Of a DNA stretch of 11,027 nucleotides, positions 1 through 5,175 are shown piece by piece. Source of the DNA: Armatimonadota bacterium (GTDB taxonomy: Bacteria > Armatimonadota > Zipacnadia > Zipacnadales > FEN-943); the NCBI GenBank assembly GCA_029777735.1, contig JAKORR010000798.1:1-11027 (forward strand), given 5' to 3'. The number at the start of each line of letters is the position of its first letter. The first letter of the stretch is position 1. The notes under the pieces are model-generated. The model worked only from the letters and a program-made list of their open reading frames with translations. It did not search any database and was not told the DNA's origin. The translations under genes were made by a program, and so were the position numbers.

Positions 1-68
1 AGACGCGCTAGATTCAGGGTCTAGTGGGCATTACGCCCGTCGGGGTTCAAATCCCCGCTTCGGCACCA
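1..68 (+). tRNA. tRNA-Leu (anticodon CAG), 5' end outside window
   Basis: This is the 3' part of a leucine tRNA gene whose 5' end lies before the window. The anticodon stem is bases 8-12 paired with 20-24. The loop TTCAGGG gives anticodon CAG at 15-17, which reads CUG. A GC-rich long variable arm follows (26-38), as expected for a class II tRNA, then a T-arm with GGGGTTCAAATCCCC and the acceptor strand CTTCGGC with encoded CCA. The missing 5' acceptor strand should read GCCGAAG. The gene serves as the integration target of the element that follows and stays intact because the element restores its 3' half. Confidence 0.93.
12..68 (+). repeat. attL, left copy of 57-base attachment repeat
   Basis: Bases 12-68 are identical to 10828-10884. 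The repeat runs from the anticodon stem to the CCA end of the tRNA-Leu gene, the usual target for tyrosine integrases that cross over at the anticodon loop. After two mismatches the match resumes for nine more bases (TATGTACGG, 71-79 against 10887-10895), so the shared segment is 66 of 68 bases. The flank before base 12 still fits a tRNA, so this is the copy joined to the functional gene. Confidence 0.93.
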
Positions 69-85
69 GCTATGTACGGGTTTCG

Positions 86-114
86 TATGGTCTCCCGCCC
101 GCCCGAGACCCATA
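86..114. repeat. Inverted repeat between attL and integrase gene end
   Basis: TATGGTCTC (86-94) and GAGACCCATA (105-114) pair with a one-base bulge around a C-rich loop. It sits just past the 3' end of the integrase gene and could fold as an RNA hairpin that ends transcription in either direction. No T-run follows, so it is not a classical intrinsic terminator. A recombination accessory site is the alternative. Confidence 0.4.
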
Positions 115-124
115 AGAACCCCCC

Positions 125-146
125 TTTGGGAACGGATTTGGGAACG
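125..146 (+). repeat. Left pair of integrase arm-type-like sites
   Basis: TTTGGGAACG occurs at 125-134 and again at 137-146, a 12-base period. The same paired motif, same orientation and same period, occurs near the right end (10668-10689). Tyrosine integrases of this type bind short repeated arm sites flanking the core with their N-terminal domain. The position at both ends fits that role. Binding is inferred, not shown. Confidence 0.6.
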
Positions 147-156
147 ACGCCTACGC

Positions 157-1320
157 TCATGCTTGCCGCCGCCCCTTTGCCGCTTGCATAGCGGCGTCGA
201 AGGAGTCAGCCGCCTCGCGGTCCATCTGCGCGAACACGTGACTGTAGATGTCCCCGGTTATGGCAACGGACGAATGCCGCAGCCGCTCACTTACCACCTT
301 CAAGGGAACCCCTTGGCTCGCGAGAATGGTGGCGTGGGTATGGCGCAAGGCGTGGAAGTTTATCTTGCGCACCTTCGCCTTCTCAATCAGCTTGCCGAAG
401 TAGTCCCCGCTTATGTAGCTCGGGTCCAGGGGCTTCCCCTCGAAGGTCGTGAACACGAGGCCGCTGTCGTGGTACTGGTCTCCCATGAGAAGACGTTCCT
501 GCGCTTGCCGCGCCTTGTGCTTCTTCAGAACCTCCACGACGCCACGCGAGAGGCTGATCGTGGCCCTGCTCTTCTCGGTCTTCGGCGCCTTGACGAGGGT
601 GCCTTTGCTCTTCCTCACGATCTCCTGCCGGACAGTCAGCCGCCCCTCGTTAAGGTCCACGTCCTGCCACCGCAAGCCTAGCAGTTCACCGCGCCGCAGG
701 CCGGTCCCCAAGGCCACGTAGAACAGTGCATATAGTCTGTCCTCCTGAATCGCCTCCAGGAACTGCGCCGCTTCCTCGGGCGTCCAATAGCGGGCCTCTT
801 TCTTCACGGCTTTGGGTGGCTCCACCGCGTCACAAGGGTTACGGGGGATGAGTTGCAGCTTTACGGCGGCGTTCAGCGCCTTATGCAGCACCCTGTGAAT
901 GTGGCGCACCGTGTTAGGGGACAGAGCCTTACCCTTACCGTCAAGGCGGCCTTCCTGCAGCTTGCTCACGTAAAACTGCTGGATGGCAAGCGGCGTCAGC
1001 TTCTGAAGTTGCATCCGCCCCAGGTGCGGGGCTATGTGCTTGCGGCACACCAGGGCGTACCAGTCGTGAGTGGTCGGCTCGACGTTCGCCTTGTGCGTCT
1101 CCAGCCACTGCTCCAGGTACTGCTCAACAGTCATCTTCGCCGGCTCGACGAAGGTCCCCTCGTCTATGCTGTGCAGCAGGTCCCGCAGGGCCTTCTGCGC
1201 GTCCTTCTCGGAACCCCTGACGGTCTTACGCACACGCCTTTCCTTGCCGGTGACAGGGTCTTTGCCGAGATAGACGCTGAGCCTCCACGAGTTGCCGCGC
1301 TTCTCGATGAAGCCCTTCAC
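157..1320 (-). CDS. int: Tyrosine-type site-specific integrase
   Basis: The protein (387 residues) catalyses integration and excision between attP and the tRNA-Leu attB site. An N-terminal arm-DNA-binding domain (residues 1 to about 60, starting VKGFIEKRGN) is followed by a SAM-like core-binding domain (about 62-150). The C-terminal catalytic domain shows Arg209 in TGLRRGE, a Lys in the PKTEKS segment, His323 and Arg326 in HALRH, His349 in RLRHSS and the nucleophile Tyr359 in GDIYSH, so all catalytic residues are present. The GTG start at 1320 is chosen because AGGAGG lies nine bases upstream and the start overlaps the stop of the preceding 58-residue gene as GTGA. An in-frame codon at 1359 has no such support. 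It is last in a three-gene operon and adjacent to attL, as is usual. Length is normal for the family. Confidence 0.95.
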   Translation of the reverse strand: MKGFIEKRGNSWRLSVYLGKDPVTGKERRVRKTVRGSEKDAQKALRDLLHSIDEGTFVEPAKMTVEQYLEQWLETHKANVEPTTHDWYALVCRKHIAPHLGRMQLQKLTPLAIQQFYVSKLQEGRLDGKGKALSPNTVRHIHRVLHKALNAAVKLQLIPRNPCDAVEPPKAVKKEARYWTPEEAAQFLEAIQEDRLYALFYVALGTGLRRGELLGLRWQDVDLNEGRLTVRQEIVRKSKGTLVKAPKTEKSRATISLSRGVVEVLKKHKARQAQERLLMGDQYHDSGLVFTTFEGKPLDPSYISGDYFGKLIEKAKVRKINFHALRHTHATILASQGVPLKVVSERLRHSSVAITGDIYSHVFAQMDREAADSFDAAMQAAKGRRQA

Positions 1321-1493
1321 CTCTGGCCACCTCCTGGCGCAAGGGGAAGCGCCTTGCACGGCGCCGCCTGCGGCTCCTCCAGGTCCCTGCGCCTTACGAC
1401 GATCTCGCGCCCGTGTGTGTAGAGCACCACGATGATAGCATCCGGGTCGGCGGGGTTGTAGTTCTCGTTAGTCACGAACTCGATCTTGCTCAT
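1317..1493 (-). CDS. 58-residue protein between excisionase and integrase
   Basis: This small gene starts with ATG overlapping the stop of the HTH gene (ATGA) and ends with TGA overlapping the integrase GTG start (GTGA). Such coupling on both sides is strong evidence that it is translated. The product begins MSKIEFVTNENYNPADPDA, contains a beta-type stretch (AIIVVLYTHGREIVV), and ends in a low-complexity Pro/Gly-rich tail in which the integrase ribosome binding site is embedded. I do not recognise the family. Its place suggests a role linked to recombination or to coupling translation of the integrase. No catalytic or membrane feature is visible. Confidence 0.75.
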   Translation of the reverse strand: MSKIEFVTNENYNPADPDAIIVVLYTHGREIVVRRRDLEEPQAAPCKALPLAPGGGQR

Positions 1494-1681
1494 TCGTCAG
1501 AAGTGCCTCCTCTCAGGAATCGGTCTAGTTCGCTCTTGGCGACGCGCCACACCCAACCCGCTCGGGCAGCCCGAATCGTGCCCTCGTTGATTAGCTTCCT
1601 GACGGTTCTGTGGTCCAGTCGCAAATAGCGCGCCGCCTCCGCAATGGTCATTACCTCCGGCCACTCCTGCCGCTCGTCCAT
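1490..1681 (-). CDS. Excisionase-family HTH DNA-binding protein
   Basis: The product (63 residues) matches the helix-turn-helix excisionase/MerR-like family (HTH_17). The pattern is MTIAEAARYLRLDHRTVRKL, a wing with INEGTIRAARAG, then a WRVAKSELDRFL helix. Such proteins bind DNA near att sites to direct excision, or repress promoters. The ATG at 1681 is preceded by GGAGGTGG at good spacing. It is the first gene of the int operon and has its own consensus promoter. CATGCC repeats over that promoter recur beside attR, so it may bind both sites as excisionase and autoregulator. A pure transcriptional regulator is the alternative. A second HTH_17 protein is encoded at 8680-8892. Confidence 0.85.
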   Translation of the reverse strand: MDERQEWPEVMTIAEAARYLRLDHRTVRKLINEGTIRAARAGWVWRVAKSELDRFLRGGTSDE

Positions 1682-1699
1682 GACTACCACCTCCAGCAT

Positions 1700-1729
1700 G
1701 ACTATACATGCCTTAGCATGGCATGTCAA
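1700..1729 (-). promoter_or_regulatory. Consensus promoter of the excisionase-integrase operon with operator-like repeat
   Basis: On the minus strand TTGACA (1729-1724) is separated by exactly 17 bases from TATAGT (1706-1701), a near-perfect vegetative sigma factor promoter. The spacer contains the inverted repeat CATGCC-N7-GGCATG, and GCATGGCATGT (plus strand 1716-1726) recurs exactly at 10643-10653. The inverted repeat between -35 and -10 is a typical operator position, so a DNA-binding protein of the element probably controls this promoter. Confidence 0.8.
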
Positions 1730-1782
1730 TAGGTCCTACGCTGGAACACCGGAGAGGGGCAACACACCCGAAGATCGGTCCC

Positions 1783-1801
1783 AAAACGGGGTCCGCTCCC
1801 C
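1783..1801 (-). terminator. Weak terminator after the 91-residue gene
   Basis: On the minus strand GGGG and CCCC pair around a six-base loop, followed by GTTTTG. It lies just after the stop codon of the gene at 1808-2083 and before the int operon promoter, which suits a terminator. The stem is short. Confidence 0.35.
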
Positions 1802-1807
1802 ACTCCG

Positions 1808-2083
1808 CTACCACAACCCCACGTGCGCCGGGGGGAACACGACGGCCACGCCTCGGACAGCCACCATAGCGTGGTCCTCCGACACGCGAAGCAGGAGTCC
1901 CCTCCCCCGAGGCGTCGCTACGGCCATCCCCACGGCCTGCGCCAGGCGGCGCACGTGCTCCGGGTCGGCCTTCGCTATCGGCTCAAGCGCAGGCTCCTCC
2001 GGTTTATGCGCAGGTTTACGCGCGCGCCGTTGCCGGTATGCGCGCATGTAGGCGTTATACCTCTCGCGGTCCTTGAACGGCAT
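1808..2083 (-). CDS. Small basic phage-type protein, function unknown
   Basis: The product is 91 residues. The start at 2083 is supported by GGGAGGG six bases upstream; the longer frame reaching 2215 has no such site. The first 23 residues are highly charged and match a motif common in small phage and element proteins (RYNAYMRAYRQRRARK). A Pro/Glu-rich linker follows (residues 25-38), then a segment around residues 40-90 with hydrophobic beta-like stretches (GLLLRVSEDHAMVAVRGVAVVF). The basic N-terminus suggests nucleic acid binding, which is inference. It is separated from its neighbours by gaps and probably forms a single-gene unit. Confidence 0.7.
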   Translation of the reverse strand: MPFKDRERYNAYMRAYRQRRARKPAHKPEEPALEPIAKADPEHVRRLAQAVGMAVATPRGRGLLLRVSEDHAMVAVRGVAVVFPPAHVGLW

Positions 2084-2455
2084 ATGCAACCCTCCCTCTA
2101 GCAGGCGATTCGACAAAAAGCGACACCTGAAAAAGGCGCGCAGGCGGACAAATGGGACAGTAGAAAAAAGCGCGCCAGGACGGTCTAGAAGCGGCCTCTC
2201 GCGTGTCGCAGGCATCCGTAACCCCTACCGAGGCAGCGAACGCGGCTCCTAGGCCGTCCTACGCGTCAGGCGGCACCGGAGAAGCGGAGGAAAAACGGTT
2301 CCCGCTCGTGGACAGCCTCTTTGGCCTCGCGTTGTTCGGTTACTCCAGGCTCGTGAGGACTTCCGGAATATGCGGTGCCTCGCCGCCCCTACGTCGTCAC
2401 TCTCGCGCAACGCCGCAAAGCCCAATGTGGCCAGCATTCATGGCCTGCATGGGAA
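2084..2455. other. Gene-poor stretch with A/T tracts and decayed sequence
   Basis: I see no supported gene here. The part nearest 2100-2180 holds A-tracts and a GGCGCGC (2135-2141) / GCGCGCC (2170-2176) inverted repeat. On the minus strand it has a loop of about 28 bases and is followed by a T-run, possibly a weak terminator or leader before the 91-residue gene. Bases 2203-2455 have an open plus-strand frame without a ribosome binding site, and on the minus strand scattered stops after the integrase remnant. It is probably a scar left by loss of an integrase gene. Confidence 0.45.
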
Positions 2456-2550
2456 CTAGCGGTAGCGCGGCTTGCCGTCAGGACTCCGACCGAGGTACGG
2501 TACATGATGGCCTGGTAGCCGTCGCCGTGGCGTCGCACATGGCCTTTCAC
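2456..2550 (-). pseudogene. Remnant of a second tyrosine integrase (N-terminal fragment)
   Basis: From a GTG at 2550 the minus strand reads VKGHVRRHGDGYQAIMY, closely like an integrase N-terminal arm-binding domain. The intact integrase here starts VKGFIEKRGNSWRLSVYLG. The frame is then broken by a 5-base tandem duplication (GGTAC GGTAC on the plus strand, 2494-2503). Removing one copy restores LGRSPDGKPRYR, the expected next segment, before a TAG stop at 2456-2458. The GTG overlaps the upstream stop codon as GTGA, the same junction seen before the intact integrase. No further integrase sequence was recognised downstream. Confidence 0.65.
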
Positions 2551-3062
2551 TGGGTGCCCCGTCCCTTCTTTCTCCATTCGGCGAGATCGACGGGGCGTCC
2601 GTTCAGGCGCTCATGGACTATGAACACGGCATCAATCAGAAGAATATCGCAGTTCTCAGTATCACGGTATAGCTCGTCTATTGCTGTAGCATACACTGAG
2701 ATCGGCAGGACGAGCGTATCGAGGTACAAGAGGCTAACGGCACCCTTGCCGAGCCATTGTGTCATTGCCGCCGGATAGTTCAGCTTGGGGGCCCTGACGA
2801 ACAGATCCGCGAAATAGCCCACAAGCACGCTCTTGCCCATGAAAAAGCCGCTCAAGAGCACGTTCTTCTGTTCCGCGTTCATAAGATTCCAGACATAGCC
2901 GTCCAACGCTTGCAGTGAATCCTTATCTGGCCGACTTTGCCACTTCAGGTACATCAGAAAGTCATTTTCAGGCTGGGCAAACACCGGACTCGTCCATAGC
3001 AGCGCCAGCAAAGTCGCCACCGAAAGTACCAGACCAATGCCGTATCCCCGGCGCCCTACCAT
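2547..3062 (-). CDS. Exported protein with Sec signal peptide, function unknown
   Basis: The product is 171 residues. It starts MVGRRGYGIG, followed by a hydrophobic core (LVLSVATLLALLW) and a likely signal peptidase I site after VFA (residue 29), so the mature protein acts outside the membrane. The start at 3062 overlaps the end of the upstream lipoprotein gene by seven bases and has GAGGGA upstream. The mature part has W-rich and Met-rich helices, then a segment AIDELYRDTENCDILLIDA (about 127-145). That segment resembles uncharacterised small periplasmic proteins in which a helix is followed by an NxxI..A...V pattern. Membership of a named family is not certain. Base composition is more AT-rich than the replication genes, which suggests separate acquisition as cargo. 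Confidence 0.78.
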   Translation of the reverse strand: MVGRRGYGIGLVLSVATLLALLWTSPVFAQPENDFLMYLKWQSRPDKDSLQALDGYVWNLMNAEQKNVLLSGFFMGKSVLVGYFADLFVRAPKLNYPAAMTQWLGKGAVSLLYLDTLVLPISVYATAIDELYRDTENCDILLIDAVFIVHERLNGRPVDLAEWRKKGRGTQ

Positions 3063-3475
3063 CGCTGCATCCCTCGCTCCCATTCGTCGTATAACTCCGC
3101 AAGGGCCTGATCCGCGCTTTCGAGACTGATCTCCCCCCGACGAAGCCAGGTGATTATGCATTTCAGCCGATATGCCCGCGCCGTCAGCGCTGCGCCCTCT
3201 GGAAAGTCGGCTCTAGCGAGCCGCATCAGAAACTCGTCATAGGTCTCGAACCCCTGCGCGTACGAGCGGATTGCTACTCGTATGTACGCGATTCGTAGAC
3301 CAACAGTCACCGTGCCTGCGTTCTCAAGCGCTGCATAGATGCTGTCCCGAGCCTGCAGGAACTGCGTCGTGGGATCGGGTATGTCCGCACTGTACACGCT
3401 TTGTTCCGTCTCCGTGCAGCCCAGGTTCGCCAGCGCTAGCACCACCAAAGCCGCCATACACAACACCTTCCGCAC
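3056..3475 (-). CDS. Small lipoprotein, function unknown
   Basis: The product is 139 residues, starting VRKVLCMAALVVLALANLGC. It has a basic start, a hydrophobic stretch and Cys20 in an imperfect lipobox (NLGC), so it is probably lipid-anchored to the outer face of the membrane. The GTG at 3475 is preferred because GAGGGG lies about nine bases upstream; a GTG at 3484 is possible but too close. The mature part is mostly helical and charged, ending LAELYDEWERGMQRW, with no known catalytic motif. It overlaps the exported protein gene downstream, so the two are made together and may interact. Possible roles such as surface exclusion or defence are guesses. Confidence 0.75.
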   Translation of the reverse strand: MRKVLCMAALVVLALANLGCTETEQSVYSADIPDPTTQFLQARDSIYAALENAGTVTVGLRIAYIRVAIRSYAQGFETYDEFLMRLARADFPEGAALTARAYRLKCIITWLRRGEISLESADQALAELYDEWERGMQRW

Positions 3476-3496
3476 CGTAGACACCCCCTCACATAG

Positions 3497-3715
3497 TCAA
3501 AGCCGCCCTTGGTGCGCACCAAGGTATGTCCATCTACGATCCGCGCCCTCTGGACACTTGCGGTCCTGCTCGGTGATGGTGCAACTCTCGATGTACACGG
3601 TCACTATGGGCTCGCTAGCTTCGTCGGTTGCGGCGTCGTGAGATGATTGTTGCTCCGGTGAAGGAGGCGCGACGAAACGAAGTCGCTGCAAGCGTAGTCT
3701 GTTTTGTCTTTCCAC
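3497..3715 (-). CDS. Possible small protein or out-of-frame continuation of the 96-residue gene
   Basis: This 72-residue frame starts with GTG at 3715 inside the gene at 3604-3894, in the -1 frame relative to it. Its second half (EPIVTVYIESCTITEQDRKC) has more protein-like composition and codon use than the other frame there. No good ribosome binding site precedes the GTG. It may therefore be the original 3' half of the upstream gene after a frameshift. A perfect 18-base palindrome lies at its 3' end. It is uncertain as a separate gene. Confidence 0.35.
   Translation of the reverse strand: MERQNRLRLQRLRFVAPPSPEQQSSHDAATDEASEPIVTVYIESCTITEQDRKCPEGADRRWTYLGAHQGRL
3507..3524. repeat. Perfect 18-base palindrome upstream of the lipoprotein gene
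   Basis: CCTTGGTGCGCACCAAGG is a perfect palindrome ending about 32 bases before the lipoprotein start. It could be an operator for a dimeric regulator or form an RNA hairpin in the leader. No T-run follows. It overlaps the end of the weak 72-residue frame. Confidence 0.5.
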
Positions 3716-3894
3716 CCCGAAGGGGACATTTCCTGCCTGCTGGAATCGTTCCGACGGAAAATCTTCGCCCTCCTGGTGTTTCCCCTCCAGTCCGGCAAGG
3801 CCGCCTGCAACCTCCCGGCCTTCGGGAACCAGCGCAACACGTTCTTCGCGCTTGTCGCCACGACAGGCGTTTCAGTCTGCCAGTAGTTGTTCAT
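3604..3894 (-). CDS. Small phage-type protein, function unknown, perhaps frameshifted
   Basis: The ATG at 3894 has GGGAGGTGA four bases upstream, among the best ribosome binding sites in the window. The first two thirds (MNNYWQTETPVVATSAKNVL, then a WF..AGRLQAALPDWRG segment) have high GC at third positions and look like a real small phage or element protein. The last 35 residues (after GWKDKTD) look less protein-like, while the -1 frame there looks better. So the gene may have suffered a frameshift near 3700-3715. No named domain is recognised. Confidence 0.55.
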   Translation of the reverse strand: MNNYWQTETPVVATSAKNVLRWFPKAGRLQAALPDWRGNTRRAKIFRRNDSSRQEMSPSGWKDKTDYACSDFVSSRLLHRSNNHLTTPQPTKLASP

Positions 3895-3980
3895 GCTTTC
3901 ACCTCCCCGAGAACAGGCTTGAATCAGGTCCGCTCACGACGGCCATAGTTGAATACCTCTGCGCGCATTCACCCCCTCGA

Positions 3981-4002
3981 AAACGTCAACAGTTGACCGT
4001 TT
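3981..4002. promoter_or_regulatory. Inverted repeat, possible operator
   Basis: GTCAAC-A-GTTGAC (3985-3997) is a palindrome whose flanks AAAC and GTTT also pair with one extra base. It lies in the 148-base gap upstream of the gene starting at 3894. On the minus strand it includes a TTGAC element that could be part of a -35 box, but no matching -10 is evident. Regulator binding is inferred from symmetry alone. Confidence 0.4.
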
Positions 4003-4042
4003 CGGAGGCACAGAACGCACTCTGACGCGCCACCCTCACCCG

Positions 4043-4258
4043 CTACCTGCCGCCGACATAGCAGGAGTACCGGCCGGCCTTGATCCGGATGGCCTGCTTC
4101 GCGCACGTAGCGCGCCACCCGCCAGGCTCTTGGGTGACGGCGAGACCGGCGCGCCTCAGCCTCGCGGCAACCGTGGGGGAAGCGGTCCACACCTCGCAGG
4201 CGTCGCCTGAGTCGTCGAACCGAAGGATAGTCTCGCGCTCTTCTGGTGTAAGGGTCAT
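4043..4258 (-). CDS. Small phage-type protein, function unknown
   Basis: The product is 71 residues. The ATG at 4258 is chosen because AGGAGG lies seven bases upstream. The sequence MTLTPEERETILRFDDSGDA, then a V.T.S......L...G pattern and a basic IRIKAGRY near the end, fits a widespread family of small phage and genomic-island proteins that begin with the L.PEE.ET.I..D pattern. No function is known to me. It stands alone, with a terminator upstream at 4365-4390 and its own leader. Confidence 0.75.
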   Translation of the reverse strand: MTLTPEERETILRFDDSGDACEVWTASPTVAARLRRAGLAVTQEPGGWRATCAKQAIRIKAGRYSCYVGGR

Positions 4259-4364
4259 GTTCTCGCCTCCTCTCCTCGGAAATGCACAAGGTCGCACGCA
4301 TAAAAAAAGAGCCGGGTTACAAAACTACACCGCGTCGCAGCACGCAACAACACGACAGCAACAG

Positions 4365-4390
4365 AAAAGCGCCTCGCGTGTCGGGGCGCT
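4365..4390 (-). terminator. Intrinsic terminator after the zinc-binding protein gene
   Basis: On the minus strand AGCGCC and GGCGCT pair around an 11-base loop and are followed by TTTTC. It lies about 80 bases past the stop of the gene at 4471-4701. Confidence 0.5.
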
Positions 4391-4393
4391 CGC

Positions 4394-4415
4394 TTCGTTC
4401 CCACGCCGTTCCCAA
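4394..4415 (-). repeat. Internal pair of GGGAACG motifs
   Basis: On the minus strand TTGGGAACG is followed by TGGGAACG with an 11-base period. This resembles the paired motifs at both ends of the element (12-base period there). It sits in the non-coding gap between the 76-residue gene and its terminator. It may be an extra integrase-binding site or chance. Confidence 0.4.
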
Positions 4416-4470
4416 GGGACAGCAACCCCTTGCGCGGCAAGCGTTCTGACGGCCTCGCCTGATAGTTAGT

Positions 4471-4701
4471 CTAGTGGGTCCCCCACTGCGCGAGGTAGTA
4501 CTCCTCGGCATTCCGAGCCAGATCGAGCAACCGCACAAGGCCGGGAGCGTGCTTCTCGCCGCACTCATGGCAGACGAGCGACCACGTGCCTTCGAGGAAG
4601 AGTTCAGGGCCACACGAAGGGTCCGTCCTCTTTCCGCAAAGGGCGCACGGGTCATTACTCGCACAGTTGTTGTCCTTTACGACAAGTACGACCTTCTTCA
4701 T
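4471..4701 (-). CDS. Small zinc-binding protein, function unknown
   Basis: The product is 76 residues. The ATG at 4701 follows GGAGGTGA at six bases. Two Cys pairs, C19-x2-C22 (CALC) and C44-x2-C47 (CHEC), form a probable zinc ribbon, followed by a helical tail (LVRLLDLARNAEEYYLAQWG). Similar small zinc proteins are common in phages and islands, often next to replication or regulatory genes. It lies just downstream of the terminator that ends the replication operon and is probably a separate or read-through unit. Confidence 0.8.
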   Translation of the reverse strand: MKKVVLVVKDNNCASNDPCALCGKRTDPSCGPELFLEGTWSLVCHECGEKHAPGLVRLLDLARNAEEYYLAQWGTH

Positions 4702-4740
4702 ACTTGCTCACCTCCGCGAAGTTACACAGTTGCACACCAT

Positions 4741-4759
4741 AAAAAAGCGCGTCACCGCG
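4741..4759 (-). terminator. Intrinsic terminator of the replication operon, overlapping a stop codon
   Basis: On the minus strand CGCG-GTGA-CGCG folds with a GNRA-type GUGA tetraloop and is followed by C and six Ts. The TGA stop of the 30-residue membrane peptide lies inside the loop. The stem is short but GC-only, and the T-run is clean. Confidence 0.65.
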
Positions 4760-4844
4760 TTCGCAGGCCGCGCCAGATGAGCCACAGACATACGCCGATC
4801 CAACCGAGACTCATCACTATGAGCACGTCCAGGAGCCTATCCAT
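4752..4844 (-). CDS. 30-residue single-span membrane peptide
   Basis: The frame starts at ATG 4844, eight bases inside the end of the preceding gene, with GGGAGGGAG upstream. It encodes MDRLLDVLIVMSLGWIGVCL and continues WLIWRGLRTR: one hydrophobic span of about 20 residues with a positive C-terminus, a typical single-pass peptide. The stop lies in the terminator loop, so it is the last gene of the operon. The coding start, spacing and hydrophobicity support it. Function is unknown; a holin-like, toxin-like or membrane-anchor role is possible but unproven. Confidence 0.6.
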   Translation of the reverse strand: MDRLLDVLIVMSLGWIGVCLWLIWRGLRTR

Positions 4845-5010
4845 GCTTCTCTCCCTCCCTTCGTTGCCGCTCGCTACGCTGGCGCGCGCGCATGACGACC
4901 TTCCCTCTCCGAAGAGCCGTCTCCCACAGCTCAGGGTCGTGCTTGAGCAGGTGTTCGACCTCCTCCTCAGTGAGAAACAGCCTGCACTTGCGAAGTCGAA
5001 TCTCGATCAC
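4837..5010 (-). CDS. 57-residue basic protein
   Basis: The GTG at 5010 follows GGAGGTGA by six bases. The product MIEIRLRKCRLFLTEEEVEH then HLLKHDPELWETALRRGK and a run of Arg/Gln/Glu looks like a small family found in phages and islands of Bacillota (EEEVEHLL..DPELW..ALRRGK). The basic tail suggests nucleic acid binding. It overlaps the zinc ribbon gene upstream by 44 bases in another frame and the membrane peptide downstream by 8 bases. Confidence 0.7.
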   Translation of the reverse strand: MIEIRLRKCRLFLTEEEVEHLLKHDPELWETALRRGKVVMRARQRSERQRREGEKHG

Positions 5011-5173
5011 CCTCTGTCACCTCCAGGCAGCAAGGGTTCCACCAGCACCGCCAGCGCCTGCCGCAGGTCCGGCAGCGATACAGCGCGAGAATGCTCCCCC
5101 TGTCCTCCCGCAAGGTATGCGGATAGATCACCGCGAGGCAGCGAGGACAGGCGTCCCGTAGTTGCCGCCGCAT
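4967..5173 (-). CDS. Small zinc ribbon protein
   Basis: The product is 68 residues, with the ATG at 5173 behind AAGGAGG. C9-x2-C12 (CPRC) and C34-x2-C37 (CRTCGRRW) form a zinc ribbon similar to DNA-binding ribbons of phage and transcription proteins. Trp and Cys residues cluster after the second pair (WRCWWNPCC). The start lies two bases after the stop of the upstream gene, so it is coupled. The last 15 residues overlap the next gene and may be under weak constraint. Confidence 0.75.
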   Translation of the reverse strand: MRRQLRDACPRCLAVIYPHTLREDRGSILALYRCRTCGRRWRCWWNPCCLEVTEGDRDSTSQVQAVSH

Positions 5174-5175
5174 GG

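Noticed and set aside
2203..2778. Long plus-strand open frame of 191 codons
   Set aside because: It has no ribosome binding site at its GTG, runs antisense through the exported protein gene and the integrase remnant, and its product looks random.
4300..4320. A-tract leader similar to the one at 4730-4750
   Set aside because: Both leaders share a GCAC...ATAAAAAA pattern, but the match is short and gapped, and one copy is explained by the terminator T-run.
4469..4478. GTCTAGTGGG identical to part of the att core
   Set aside because: Only ten bases match, it lies at the end of a gene, and GTCTAG occurs several times in the window, so a secondary att site is not supported.
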